Assembly: GCF_012489685.1 (NCBI RefSeq)
Contig: NC_080042.1
Span: 81,158,983 to 81,222,982 of the forward strand
DNA: 64,000 nt
Direction: 5' to 3'
Source of the DNA: Lotus japonicus
Taxonomy: Eukaryota; Streptophyta; Magnoliopsida; Fabales; Fabaceae
Part shown: positions 11,614 through 22,328 of the stretch, in pieces
Numbering within the stretch: position 1 is the first letter of the stretch
Layout: each line of letters begins with the position of its first letter
Notes under the pieces: model-generated
The model's input: the letters and a program-made list of their open reading frames with translations, nothing else
Databases searched by the model: none
What the model was told of the DNA's origin: nothing
Program-made: the position numbers and the translations under genes

Positions 11614-11631
11614 ATGTGTGTGTGTGTGTGT
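11614..11631 (+). repeat. (GT)n microsatellite in the 3' UTR
   Basis: About nine GT units lie 60 bp after the stop codon of the 9694 gene, inside the likely 3' UTR. Confidence 0.8.
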
Positions 11632-11799
11632 GGCGGAAGCTGATGGTGACAGAAGCTTAGCTGTCATCTCTTTCGACTTTGTATGTATAGTCTGTCAAGC
11701 TTTCTTTGGATATCTGGTGTTTATGCATTTGTTTTCAATTTTTGTTGAAAGAACTAGTTAATAACTTGATATCGCAGATAATCTTCCTGCATGTTGATC

Positions 11800-13000
11800 A
11801 ATTGTAGTGAAGATTGTGCATTTCTGTCATAATTTTCTTTCAAAAAATTATAGTTTTTTTCTCTGCTTTTGCGTAAGCATATCTCATTGCTTTCTTCTGT
11901 CTATTGCCCCCTTCTTTGGCAATGCTTGTAAAAATACACTGAAGACATTAAATCCATCAGGCTAGTAAACAAACTACTGTAGTGCTGGGTGGACAAAGGT
12001 AGCTTTGCTTTGATCTTCTTCCAAGTGTGGGTTCTTCCTTTCCTCGGTGTTTTTTTTTTGCATTAATTATGTTGCCATGTTCCTTCTTACTCCTGTTCTG
12101 GTCAAGAATCTCTTCACTTCTCTTACGTAGTACATATACTAGTTTTCCCGTTAAAGCTGCTTCATCTATTGCATGATTTGCATCAATTCCTCCAAGGTGT
12201 TTTGCTCCCATTGTTGTAATGAGTGTTCATCATCTTGCCTCGCTGTTAGAAGGATGGTTATGAGGGACCTCTGAGTGTTCATCAAGCTCGGCCATTCCTA
12301 GACTTTTGTTGGTTTATTATTCCTCGAGGGTAGCCAACCTTTACATTAGTGGCAGACCGAGTAAGGTAAATCTAATCAACACACAATGATTCATGAAGGA
12401 GTGAGTGATATGATTGACTTGTACTGGGCTTGGGCTAGACAGTACATCACCCTTCAAGGCTATAGAACGAAAGAGCTTAATCATTGATTAAGCTTGATTT
12501 GATCAACGTATTTGTCACTCCATAGGGCAAGGAGCTTGAGCATCAATAAAAAAGATCAAGACCTTCTCAGCTTCTCTCTCTCTAAATAATATCGTCCAAT
12601 CAAAAAGACACGAGTGAAGCAATTATGAATTTATGTGGAGATTTTTAAATGACATCAAAATTTTATTAGTGAGATGAGGAATGAAACAAAATTTCGGGGT
12701 ATAGAAGATTTCAATTCCAACAGAACCTTATTGATCGAGTGATGACGAAAATTTCAATTCCAACAAAACTCTAACTCAGTTTTCCAAAGACTAAATGCCA
12801 ACCATATTAGTCCTCTAACTTTTTATCAGCAAATCAGCATCTCATCGATTAGAAATGTAGAATATGACTACATAATTCTAAACCAAAATAATCCACAACA
12901 AATAATCACCACTTAATTCATCTATCTAAGGGAATAACACAATCACATATGACAACACTATTTCTTTAGAAGAGATAAAAATCTTTAAAAACACAACCCC
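11800..13000. other. Convergent intergenic region, no gene supported
   Basis: This lies between the 3' ends of the plus-strand 9694 gene and the minus-strand fibrillin gene. A minus-strand open frame of 84 codons (11957-12211) includes GAKHLGGIDANHAIDEAALTG, which reads like real protein, but I cannot place it and no splice partners are evident. 12220-13000 shows nothing recognisable. Confidence 0.5.
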
Positions 13001-13459
13001 CTAATTTTTTAGAGGACAGAAGAATGAATTATTATTACTAAAATGGTCAATAACGATGCACAGCTTAGTAACTTCGCGTGTTTCGGTAAGCCAACAAACT
13101 TCAAATGTTATGAACAATAGGCATTTCGAAACAAGGAAGGCCCTGTAGCCCAGGATTAAAATCCAGATCACGCGCATGCTGAGATAACATATAAGTTTTA
13201 TCATCTCAAAAGTAGTTTCATTAAATTATCATATGTCCCCCAACAAAGTTGACAGGGGACTGAGCGTATCTCCAACAACTATTTATTGAACTACATCCTG
13301 ATAACAGAAGCAAGTGCCCTATTAATATACAACAGCTTGAGATGAATAAAAAAGAAGAAAGAAAGCAGATGAGACATCTTGAATATACCTTTCACATTAT
13401 TTTCAGAGGGGCAGGAATGGAGTGGAGGGAGATGAAAGGAATAATAAGAGTATACTTTC

Positions 13460-16400
13460 CTACTGATCGAGAAGGGGACTGCCTTCTCTGGCAAGGACAA
13501 AAAGACCGCCATCTCCCTTCGATATTCTCAAGTCCTCATCAAGATATGTAGTAATAAGCCAGGAGCTTGTCCTCTCGCCAGGAATGGGAATCTTAAGAGG
13601 TGGCTGACCAGAAATGACACGTGATATGTTTGCCACCACACCCTGAAGAGGATCAAGGGTTTGTTGCAGAGGCAGTAAGCTAATCCTTTGGCCAAAAACA
13701 TCTATGCTTCCGGGCAGTTCAGTTTTAGACTTAATCTCCGGAGGTTGGAACGAACCTTCTTTAAATGTGACCTGCTTTCAGTTAGAAATGTTAAAGCAAC
13801 AGTTTTCTAGTCATCCAAAAGTGCATAATTGGTACAAATGCAACAGGATAAACTCAACAATAGCAACCTTTTCATTTAACTACTCAATTACAAATGCAAT
13901 AGGATGAACTCTTGGAATTACCAGCATATACTATACATGAAATATGGCAAGCATAATAAAAGTGCAGTGCTTTTATTTGGGGGTAGAATAGGTGATTTAA
14001 GGCATGCCCTTAAACACTTAATGATAATTGAAAAAACAAAACCCAAGAGGACCAGCCATCTAACTTGCCAAGTCTGACACAAATAGGGAAAACTATTTGT
14101 CACAGCAGCCAACGTAAGGCTTTTGCAATGAATGTTATGCATGACTGCCTTTGCAAGAAATTTAAACATGGTTGTCAAACTTGTTAATGTAACATTCGGG
14201 TGTCACCACCTCTGGCCTTGCCCTGCGATGTCCACATAGAGCATTTCCTCTCCCCTTCCAAAGGTGTTTGGATCCGGAGTTTGGATGAAAGGTGCAACAA
14301 CCTTGTGCACTCATGAATCATTCACTATGTCAGTCCATCAATAGCCCAAAGTATAGTCTACATGGAGAATGTTTAGAAGTATGGAAAGATTCGAAGGAGC
14401 GGTTCTGTCAAGGAGATTTGATCAGCATTTCAGAGTTACATCAAGACTTCAAGCAAGTCAATCTTTCAGCGACAGATTATTACACTGATCTAGTTCTTTT
14501 AGAAGAACTTGAAAACTACAGGCCATCATCTAACTGTGAAGTTCAATGTATTCGTGATGCTGCGAGAAATGCTATATAGGGAGCAGGATAATATCATAGG
14601 TTTTCTTACAGGTCAGGATGAAAACTTTAGTGTAGTGAAATCTCAGACTTTGATTATGGAACCTCTTCCAAATATTAATCGGTGGTTTTCACTGGTACTT
14701 CAACATGAGAGACAAAGTCCAGGTCAATTCACAAAAGACATAGAGGTGGTGACAAGCACAGCAGGAGGGGGGGAGGGGGGAAGCTATGGGAGGGCAAGGG
14801 GATTTAAAGGAAAGTCAGGAAAAGTTTGCTCAGACAGTGGTAAGCTTGGGCAAGCATGGTTTTCCACCGGGAGAGCTGGAAATGTGATAGGAGAGAATGC
14901 TAAGAATCCTGATGAAGGTTCAACCAGTAAGGGGATTTATGTTTTATGCCTTGTCAAATGTTTCCTATTTGAAGTTTTTAAGCTACTGTTGGTGCTTTAC
15001 GTATGACATTATTATGGATTGTGTTATTTATGCGAGTCTATCCAAGTTTTGTGACTCAGGGGTCCTACTTCTTATTTATTCTATTTTATATGCATTTATA
15101 AGAATTTTGAAGGATCTTACAACCCGTGTTGTGATCCCACAATTTACAATTTTCACTCCCCTCCTAATCTTACATAGGATCTCAATTTTGACTACGTTGG
15201 TGTTTAATATTTGTCATGTTAGTGGTATTGTATTCTCTTTGCTTGTGATGATAAGTTTATGAGTCAGGCCCACGAGTTAAGTTTACGAATTCTCCACAAA
15301 ATTTACAGACTCAGGAATTTTACAGCCATGAATTCAAAAGGAAAATCAATGCAATATAGTCAAATATTTTACTCTTACATAAAATTTATGATAGAACAAT
15401 ACACTGTTATTTGATCCATTTAGCTGACAAAGATTTCAGTTGAGGTATGCATTTTTTGCGATAAAAAACTTTCAACAATGAGGTTTACACTCTTTTTATG
15501 TCTTTGGTCTAAACCCTGCAAACCTTTTGCCTATTTAAAATTTGAATCAGCAAAATACAAAAGTTTTCATGAGAAATACCTGTATTCTTGTTGGGCTTCG
15601 AGCTTCAAATGAGGCAGATGCGCTAAAAGAGAGAGAGGCAAAAGGGCTAGACAACGTAATAGAGTTTATAATAGTTGCGCTGCTAGTATCAATTGTTTGC
15701 AAAATCTTGTCTACCTTCACCAAAGGTAATGCTCCTGCTGCTAGAAGAGGCAGCAGTTCAGAAGATGCGGTGTACCTGTCATCAGTTTGATAGACCAAGA
15801 AACAGTAAGGATTTCGATTAAGAATAACACCCAAAACCTTTTGAGTTATGCATCAATACCAACGACTATACTTGTTTTTGACAGAGTAAACCAATATGAG
15901 CTCAGAAACAAGCAATTTGGCTAATCTAGCAGGGAAGACTCAAACAGACAGAACCATCTTACCATTAATTCTTGACCTCTCCATTCATTTATACAACAAT
16001 TCTTAGCTACGATGTCAATCAAAGTGTCACACTTCAACTATACTCTTAAGTTTAGTTGGAAAATCAATTCATGTGAAAATAAAATGATTTACAAAATCAG
16101 AGATATTCATGTTATGATACTATAAGCAAAAAAAAAAAATTCACAATTTGCAAAACGCATTCAGACTTACAGCAAAACCCAATTTCCATTGAGAAGGGCA
16201 GGCTCCTCCACCGGTGCCAGTGTGGGGTTCGCCGCTTCCAACTGAGTCACCAACTCAGACACCTCAGCTCGAACCTCCGACCCAGCTCGAAACCCGAGCT
16301 CAGTCCCGAACACAGTGTCTACCAGAGCCCGCTTCAGCCCATAGAGGTTACCATCCACTCCATCCTCCGCCGGAGCTTCGGTAGGAGTAGCTGGAGTTCC

Positions 16401-16736
16401 ATTACCGGCGTCAACGTAGCCACCGCCGGTGTCTGCTCCTGCTGCTACTCCTCCCCATTCGTCCTCATCCTTGGGAGGGTCCACATCAGGAAGCTTGGGG
16501 GCAGACGATGCTTCGGGCTCAGGCTCGGAGCTTTCGCCCCACTCATCGGAGATGTCAGCGGATGCCTTGTCGGCGTCGCCGGCGGCGGGGGCGATGAAGC
16601 GAATAGAAGGGAATCTGAGAGGGTTGGGAGAAAGAGAAGATTGAAAATGAAGAGAGGAGACAGAAAAGGGTTTAGGATTAGGGTTTTGGGAGAAGATGAA
16701 AGGGATGCGGTGTGTGGCGGAGGAAAGTAGAGCCAT
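13460..16736 (-). CDS. PAP3-like (FBN2 group): Plastid-lipid-associated protein / fibrillin, chloroplast, three exons
   Basis: Exons on the minus strand are 16736-16171, 15775-15580 and 13771-13460. They join in frame (CT|G between exons 1 and 2; phase 0 between 2 and 3) to give 357 residues. All junctions are GT-AG. The first 50 or so residues are Ser/Pro/Phe-rich with few acids, as in a chloroplast transit peptide. Residues about 50-125 are acidic and Gly/Pro/Ala-rich (DEWGG, EPEPEASS). The PAP/fibrillin domain starts near LYGLKRALVDTVFG. It continues through LNGNWVLLYTASSELLPLL (across exons 1-2) and ends in GDGGLFVLAREGSPLLDQ. Fibrillins are lipocalin-like proteins of plastoglobules and thylakoids that bind lipids. 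The length and acidic linker resemble Arabidopsis PAP3 more than the shorter PAP1/2. A partial pseudogene copy is at 26766-28700. Confidence 0.93.
14290..14940 (+). pseudogene. Ty1/copia gag fragment in fibrillin intron 2, antisense to the gene
   Basis: Two overlapping frames give EVWKDSKERFCQGDLISISELHQ, LEELENYRPSSNC, then FLTGQDENFSVVKSQ and LPNINRWFSLVLQHERQ. These are hallmark blocks of plant copia gag (UBN2-type). A decayed zinc knuckle with SGKLGQAWFSTGRAG follows. The frame changes near 14560-14580. No LTRs are recognised around it, so it is a fragment, possibly an old 5'- and 3'-truncated copy. Confidence 0.8.
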
Positions 16737-17000
16737 CGGAATTCGAATGGTGGCGACGCTGGAACAAAGAATCTGAGCTACCTTTTCAGTGGTACTAAAA
16801 AAACAGCATTTTTGCTGTTTTAATAAATTAATTTGAAAATTATATAATAAAACTTGTTGAAATATTTATGCCTAATTATACTTTAAGTCCCCTAGCATGA
16901 TGTTTGAGTGGTTTTGGTCTCCCACATTTCTTAGCTTGATTTAAGTTCTCTAACTTTTATTAATGAAAAATTGGTCCTTTATTAATTTTTCATTTAATAT
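16737..17000 (-). promoter_or_regulatory. Upstream region of the fibrillin gene
   Basis: The stretch immediately before the ATG (16737-17000) is conserved at 28641-28870 next to the pseudogene copy, including the small hairpin ACAGCATTTTTGCTGT near 16803. So the duplication included promoter sequence. No TATA box is certain. Confidence 0.45.
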
Positions 17001-17016
17001 TTTATCTAAACCTACG

Positions 17017-17118
17017 GTTTTTTTTTGGGTACATCATAAAGATAAATTGATCCCGGACCTCTCCCGCCTACTTCACATGTCCCCTAATTCTTACCACTTG
17101 AGTTATCATTCAAGGAAA
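17017..17118 (-). mobile_element. SINE-like fragment
   Basis: On the minus strand it reads ACTCAAGTGGTAAGAATTAG (like a tRNA A box) and about 40 bp later GAGAGGTCCGGGATCAA (like a B box). It ends in a run of A (T10 on the plus strand near 17018). This is the layout of a tRNA-derived plant SINE. A TSD was not found. Confidence 0.55.
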
Positions 17119-17164
17119 AAATAAATCGACAGCTTGATTGTCACTTCTCTCGACAAAAAAAAAT

Positions 17165-17692
17165 GGCTAAAAAGCATTTTTTGCCCCTAATGTTTTAAGT
17201 TTGTGCAAATTCTGCCCCTACTCTATTTTTGTCGACGTTTCTACCCCTCATGTTTTCAAGCAGTGCACCGTCTACCCCTCTGTCAGTCAGACTTTCTCAT
17301 GAGAGGTTCCTGAGTGGATTTGAGAGATGAAGATGAGTATATGAAGTTGATGATGATCAAAGAAATGATATAAATTAAATTTGCTTGATGTATATATCAA
17401 TTATGTATGTAACTGAACTGGTTAAATGTATGTTTTGCTACTTACAGGTCTTGAGTTTGAATCTCTCATGCCCCCTTTATCCAATTTCACTTGTAATTTC
17501 CACGTGGCAGGTCCAAAAAATAAATAAATAAGCCAAATCAGCTCATTGCATTAGTTTTTTAACGTGTCTGACTGACAAATGGGTAGACGGTGCACTGTTT
17601 GAAAACATGAGGGGTAGAAACATCGACAAAAATAGAGTAGGAGCATAATTTGCACAAACTTAAAACATCAGGGGCCAAAAGTGTTTTTTGCC
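17165..17692. mobile_element. Mutator-like fold-back element (non-autonomous), 528 bp
   Basis: Long terminal inverted repeats of about 120 bp start GGCTAAAAAGCA at the left and, reversed, GGCAAAAAACAC at the right. Matching blocks include GCCCCTAATGTTTTAAG and TAGACGGTGCACTG. It is flanked by AAAAAAAAAT at 17155-17164 and 17693-17702, a Mutator-sized duplication, though low in complexity. The 280-bp middle has no coding sequence. It contains a phrase like a tRNA B box (GAGTTTGAATCTC near 17455). Confidence 0.8.
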
Positions 17693-17869
17693 AAAAAAAA
17701 ATCAAAGAAACTAAATTTTGGAAGTAAGGCATGAGACTGATCTAATATAGATGAATTTGTTGGTAAAAGAAAAATAGGGTGAGGAGATGGTGATTTTTTA
17801 ATTTAAGATAGGAAAACTGCAAGATTGAAATAACATTTACCAGAGACATAGATGTATGATTTAGCTCAC

Positions 17870-17915
17870 CTTAAGTATTGTAGTCCGTGCAATGCATGGG
17901 CAATATATTAACTTT
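17870..17915 (-). repeat. Helitron-type terminal hairpin relic
   Basis: TAGTCCGTGCAATGCATGGGC is very similar to the hairpin in each unit of the 53-59 kb array and to those at 36291 and 60292. It is followed by the same AT-rich style of sequence. Only this short signature supports the call. Confidence 0.4.
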
Positions 17916-17979
17916 TTTTAAATATTTAAATTTAAAATATAAATTTATATAACTTCTTAATGTTATTTGTAAAAGGTTA

Positions 17980-18130
17980 CTAACGTGTGGTTGGTTTAAG
18001 TGGTACATGTTTGATTCCCCTTAAGCAAGATCTCAAGTTTGAGTCTTGTGGATGGAAAAAACCTCGTTGGGAAATCTCACCATGATGTGGATGTTCCCGA
18101 CTCGAACATGATTGCTTTCGAAAAAGTAAG
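17980..18130 (+). mobile_element. Possible SINE relic
   Basis: GGTTTAAGTGGTACATG followed 30 bp later by CTCAAGTTTGAGTCTTG has the spacing and look of A and B boxes of a tRNA-derived SINE. No tail or TSD was found. Confidence 0.4.
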
Positions 18131-18769
18131 ACACCTGTCTTACACAAATTTTTTTTGGGAAAAAGGGTTCAAAACGTGGTTGTCCAAAAGAGAGCCGCAA
18201 CAAGAAGGATAAGCTACTGCTAGATCTTCTTGAGCTAGTTCCAAGTGACGATGGGATTACCTACTAGGGCGAAGACAGTTTGGTTGGTAAGCAAATAATT
18301 GAGATCAATAACTAAGGGCTCGAGGCGCTGATTCTTAGGGGTCTAGATGCTCAGATAAGATAGAATCATCATAAGTTGACATGAGATTGTTTTTCTTTGG
18401 GGGATTGTCTAGTGGGGGTTTTGTTTTGCTGTTTTCTCTTTGTAGCTGAGGTTGGCAGTTTCTTTGATGTTTGCGTGTTATGTACATATTTTTGCAATTA
18501 TTCTTTGATAACGTTTTGCTTTAAAAAATAGGTTTAATAGAAGTTTTGATCCTCACAATATGTGCAAACGGGGTCCCTAAACTTTAAAAATAACACTTTG
18601 CCTCCCTAGTGTCACCTTCCGTCAATAGATTTAATCCCCCATTGTTTTTCTGCAAAAAAAGTAACAATTTTTAGAAAATCCATAAATATTCATGCACTTC
18701 TTCATACATCATTCCATCATCTTCATCATGTTGTTCTTCATGGTTTTCAATTTCTTTTCATAAAGGAAA
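18131..18769. other. Unassigned stretch
   Basis: 18180-18360 has mixed composition and could be a degraded coding piece (LLDLLELVPSDDGIT in one frame), but it has stops and no recognised family. 18540-18640 has a phrase style similar to Mutator-like termini (GTCCCTAAACTTTAAAAAT), but no inverted partner was found. Confidence 0.4.
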
Positions 18770-18925
18770 AACTACAAACTCTTTTTCCTTCACTAGGTTT
18801 TTCCTAGTAAGGTTTTAATGAAGCTCATTCTTTGGTTGGATATTCAAGGGGGTTTGTGTTGTTTTTTCCCTACTTCATGAGGTTCTCATGTGGTTCCTCT
18901 TATTCAATAAAATTGTTTGTTTTTT
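18770..18925 (+). mobile_element. LINE 3' end fragment
   Basis: TTTTTCCTTCACTAGGTTTTTCC and the following GAGGTT/AATGAGGC-type phrases match the 3' UTR of the LINE at 39741-42085 (compare 41900-42060). It ends TTCAATAAAATTG and has lost a clean poly(A). Confidence 0.6.
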
Positions 18926-21360
18926 TTAAATAAAATATAACTCTAAATATCAATAATTAATTAAAATTTCCTATTATTTTAAATTTTTTTAAAATTCAAA
19001 TATAAAAATATAATTTACGTATCATTCGATGATATCATAAATTAATTTAAAATAATTGATTTTTCAGAGTTAGAAATAAATTAATTTCTTAAAATGTTAC
19101 CTAAAAATATAGTAAGTAATTCATATAATTTTTTTGACAACAAAAATTTTATTGAATATAATTAGTAATTTATATAATATTAATAAAATTCAAGTTTATA
19201 AATTCATAACTAGAGGAAATAAACTAAAGTTAAAAAATTGATACTCTAAATATTTAATTTTAACTAAGTGTAAATTATAGCTTACTGAAATATAAATACT
19301 TGAATAAAATTTCCTATTACTTATGTTTAGTTAAAAAATTAAATTGGAAATACTAATTTACTTATAATTTGATTATAAACAAATTAAATAAATTTTAAAA
19401 TAATTAATTTCCTTAAGTTTGGAATGAAATAATTTTTTTGTAATTTTATTAAATTATATATTTAGTAATTAATATAAAATTATTGAACTTCAAATTTTCA
19501 ATCTCATTCTTAGCAAAGAATAAAGTATTATTTAAAAACTCTAAATTATACAAATATAAAATATAACTGACTAAAGTAGAAGTAACTATATAAAAAAATC
19601 AATTATTTATAAATTATATTAAACCTTAAAATAAAAAATAAATTTATTTACCCTTATTTAAATTTTAATCTAAATCATTTATTTAATTATGCAATTAATT
19701 AATTAATTTAAATTCTTCATAATAATATATTTATGAATAAATATCATATTATGGTACTTAAAATTTTCAAAACTAAAATTTTGAGGAAATAACTGCAATT
19801 TAGAATTAAATCATTAATAAATATATTCAACACTATAAGTTACTAAAGTAGAAATAATGTCATAAACTGTTATTCATATTTATAAATTAAATTAAATACT
19901 TATTAAAATATTAAATTAAGTATCATTTTTATTTCAAAAAAAATTAAGTATCATTTTTATTTCAAAAAAAATAAAATTAAGTATTAATTTATTATATCAT
20001 AATTTAGTTTAAATTTTCAAATAAATTCCTCTATTGGATTTATGAATAAATTATTGTAGGAAAGTTTTACTTAAAATTATATTTAATAATAATATTAAAC
20101 TTCAAATGTTAAAAATCTTATATATAGGAAATAAAATAAAGTAAGAAATTTTAATTTTTAGAATAATTCTAAAAGATTCTAATTTATAGCTTAGTAAAAT
20201 TGTAAAATCTAAATAATTAGCTTTCCCAAGAAACGAAAAAATATAAATAATTAAATAAATTTTTATAATTTTTATTACTTAGGTAACTACTTAATCTTAA
20301 AAATTCATTCCTTACTTATAAATTATGATTTTGACTATATATTAATTATTTTATATTTTTATCAAGACTTTGATTTCAGAGCAATTAAGAGTTAGATCAC
20401 CCAAATTTGTATGGTTAGGGTTGGTTCTGGTTTTGTGGTACGTCTTTGTTTTTCTTGCATTGTGTGGTCTCCCATCTCTAAATTTGACTCAAACGTAGTT
20501 TGCTTCTTTTTAGGTGTGAAGTAGTGTCAAACCAAATTACCCAAAAAAATTCACTATCTTATATATAATTAATAATTTTTTTCTTTCAACTTGTTTTCGA
20601 ATTTTTAGTATAATTTTTAGTAATTAATTAATTAATGAATTTAATTTCTGCTTAATATATAATATATTTATTAGTAAATATCAAATTATTTCTGGAGGAA
20701 GCAAACTAAAATTAAACTTTTATAATTTAAAATTCAAAATTAAACAAGTAAATTAGAAAAATTATAATATTTTTGATGGTATTTATGAATTATTCTAAAA
20801 ATTAAATAAGAAATTAATTTTAATTTTTTTTGAATAGGAAATTAATTTTAAATTTAAATTTAACCTAACTCTTTTACTCGATTTAAAAATAAATAACTCA
20901 ATGAAGCCGTTACTTAAGAATATATTTAATAATAAATATAACATTGTGAAACTTAAAATTTCATAATCCTTTTCAAAGAAATAAAATAAAAATAAACGAA
21001 AAATATATTTTTATATTTTTTGATAAGTCTAAAATAGTATAACTTACTAATAAAGTATATTTTCTAACGTGTAACAAATGAATTCTTTTTTTTTTTAAAG
21101 AAACAAATGAATTCAAAGATATATAGAAACATATAGTTAGTGGAAATACTTTAAAGCATTCAATTACTACTAAAATAATTTTCAAAAAAAATATTACTAC
21201 TAAAATAGGCAACATAAATTTGCGATAAAAATTAAATTATATTTAAATTTCTTAATAATTCTTTTTCAAGAAGCATTCAATTATTAAAATATGCAACATC
21301 ATTAGTTACTATAGTTAATTAGTTACCTTTGTTTAATGAATTGTTGTCCAATCATATTAA
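18926..21360. other. Long AT-rich stretch without genes
   Basis: Very AT-rich DNA made of TAAAT/ATTTA words, similar in texture to 38700-39740, 42090-42900 and 60250-60940. A 28-bp segment with ATTAAGTATCATTTTTATTT is duplicated in tandem near 19916-19975. A less AT-rich island at 20390-20530 shows no coding features. The open frames here look like chance. Confidence 0.6.
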
Positions 21361-21559
21361 TTTTGAAACCATTCCGATCTTTTGTTCTCATAACAAGAAG
21401 CTTTTCCTTAAACTGTTAGCTGAGCCATAGACCTCCATCGACCTTCTTCCTTTTCAAGCATCAACTATCTACCTTTTCAGCCTCGCTCGGTGCTTCCAGA
21501 TCCTGCTAATTCATTGATATCCCCTCCTTACATTTTGTTTTTTGTTTTTTTATAAATAA

Positions 21560-22324
21560 GACCCTGTGCGGCGCTGTGCTCCCCCAATTTGATGGAAAAT
21601 TTCAAACAATCCTTATAAGAGAGAAAATCAGTGGTGCAACTTGTAAGGTTTCAAGGTGCATTCTGCGTGTTGTTTGTTGTGTTTCGAGGCTCAGGTATGT
21701 ACAACTTCGAAGTTTTCTATCATTTTTTTCACATTTCATTCTCTTTCCATTCTTTGAGTGATTTCTTGTGTGTTTGCAAAAGTTTGGTGTCTGTTTCATT
21801 TTTTTAAATCTTGAGCTCACTTTGTTAGTTTGTTAGAACATGTTTTTTTTTTATCCCTTCTCCTTATCCAACTCTCTTATCATATATCCTGGCCCGAATG
21901 AGTCCTTAAAGTAAAATTAAAGTTAACATAAAACTTAGATGTATTAAGTACTCTTTTTGGACATTATGTTTTCAAATATTTTTGGAGATACTTTTGCAAT
22001 ATTTTATCCATGCAAGAGTGTTTCAGATACTTGCTTAGTCATACGGGATTGCTTTTATTAATTGACTACTCATTATGTATTATGTCAACTTTATACATGA
22101 TTTAGTTCAAATATTCTCAATAGTCGGTTTGTTAGTCTTATTCCACTGGCGTAAGCTTTAACATACAAGGATTGTGTGATATTCTTAATCTTGATGTGAT
22201 TAATTTTCTACACTATTGTTGCGCGCCACAATGCCTTTAAACCGGCTCAAGGCTCACAGCTCTATTTGCTTGCTACATCTGAGCTTTATATTTGTGTATG
22301 TTTATAGATATTCATCCAGTATAG
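21560..22324 (+). promoter_or_regulatory. 5' UTR exon and leader intron of the SRO gene
   Basis: A GC-richer stretch ends in TTTCGAGGCTCAG|GTATGTAC (donor at 21695). A likely acceptor is CCAGTATAG (22316-22324), four bases before the ATG. RCD1/SRO genes commonly have an intron in the 5' UTR. The exon start is not known. Confidence 0.55.
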
Positions 22325-22328
22325 GTAA

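Noticed and set aside
11957..12211. Minus-strand 84-codon frame as a gene
   Set aside because: Part of it looks protein-like, but there is no family match by eye, no splice partner and no promoter. Kept only as a remark.
17420..17470. tRNA gene suggested by GAGTTTGAATCTC
   Set aside because: Only a B-box-like phrase is present; no acceptor stem or cloverleaf can be drawn. It lies inside the Mutator-like element.
18926..21360. Replication origin or matrix-attachment region in the AT-rich stretch
   Set aside because: Base composition alone is not evidence, and similar AT-rich blocks occur several times in the window.
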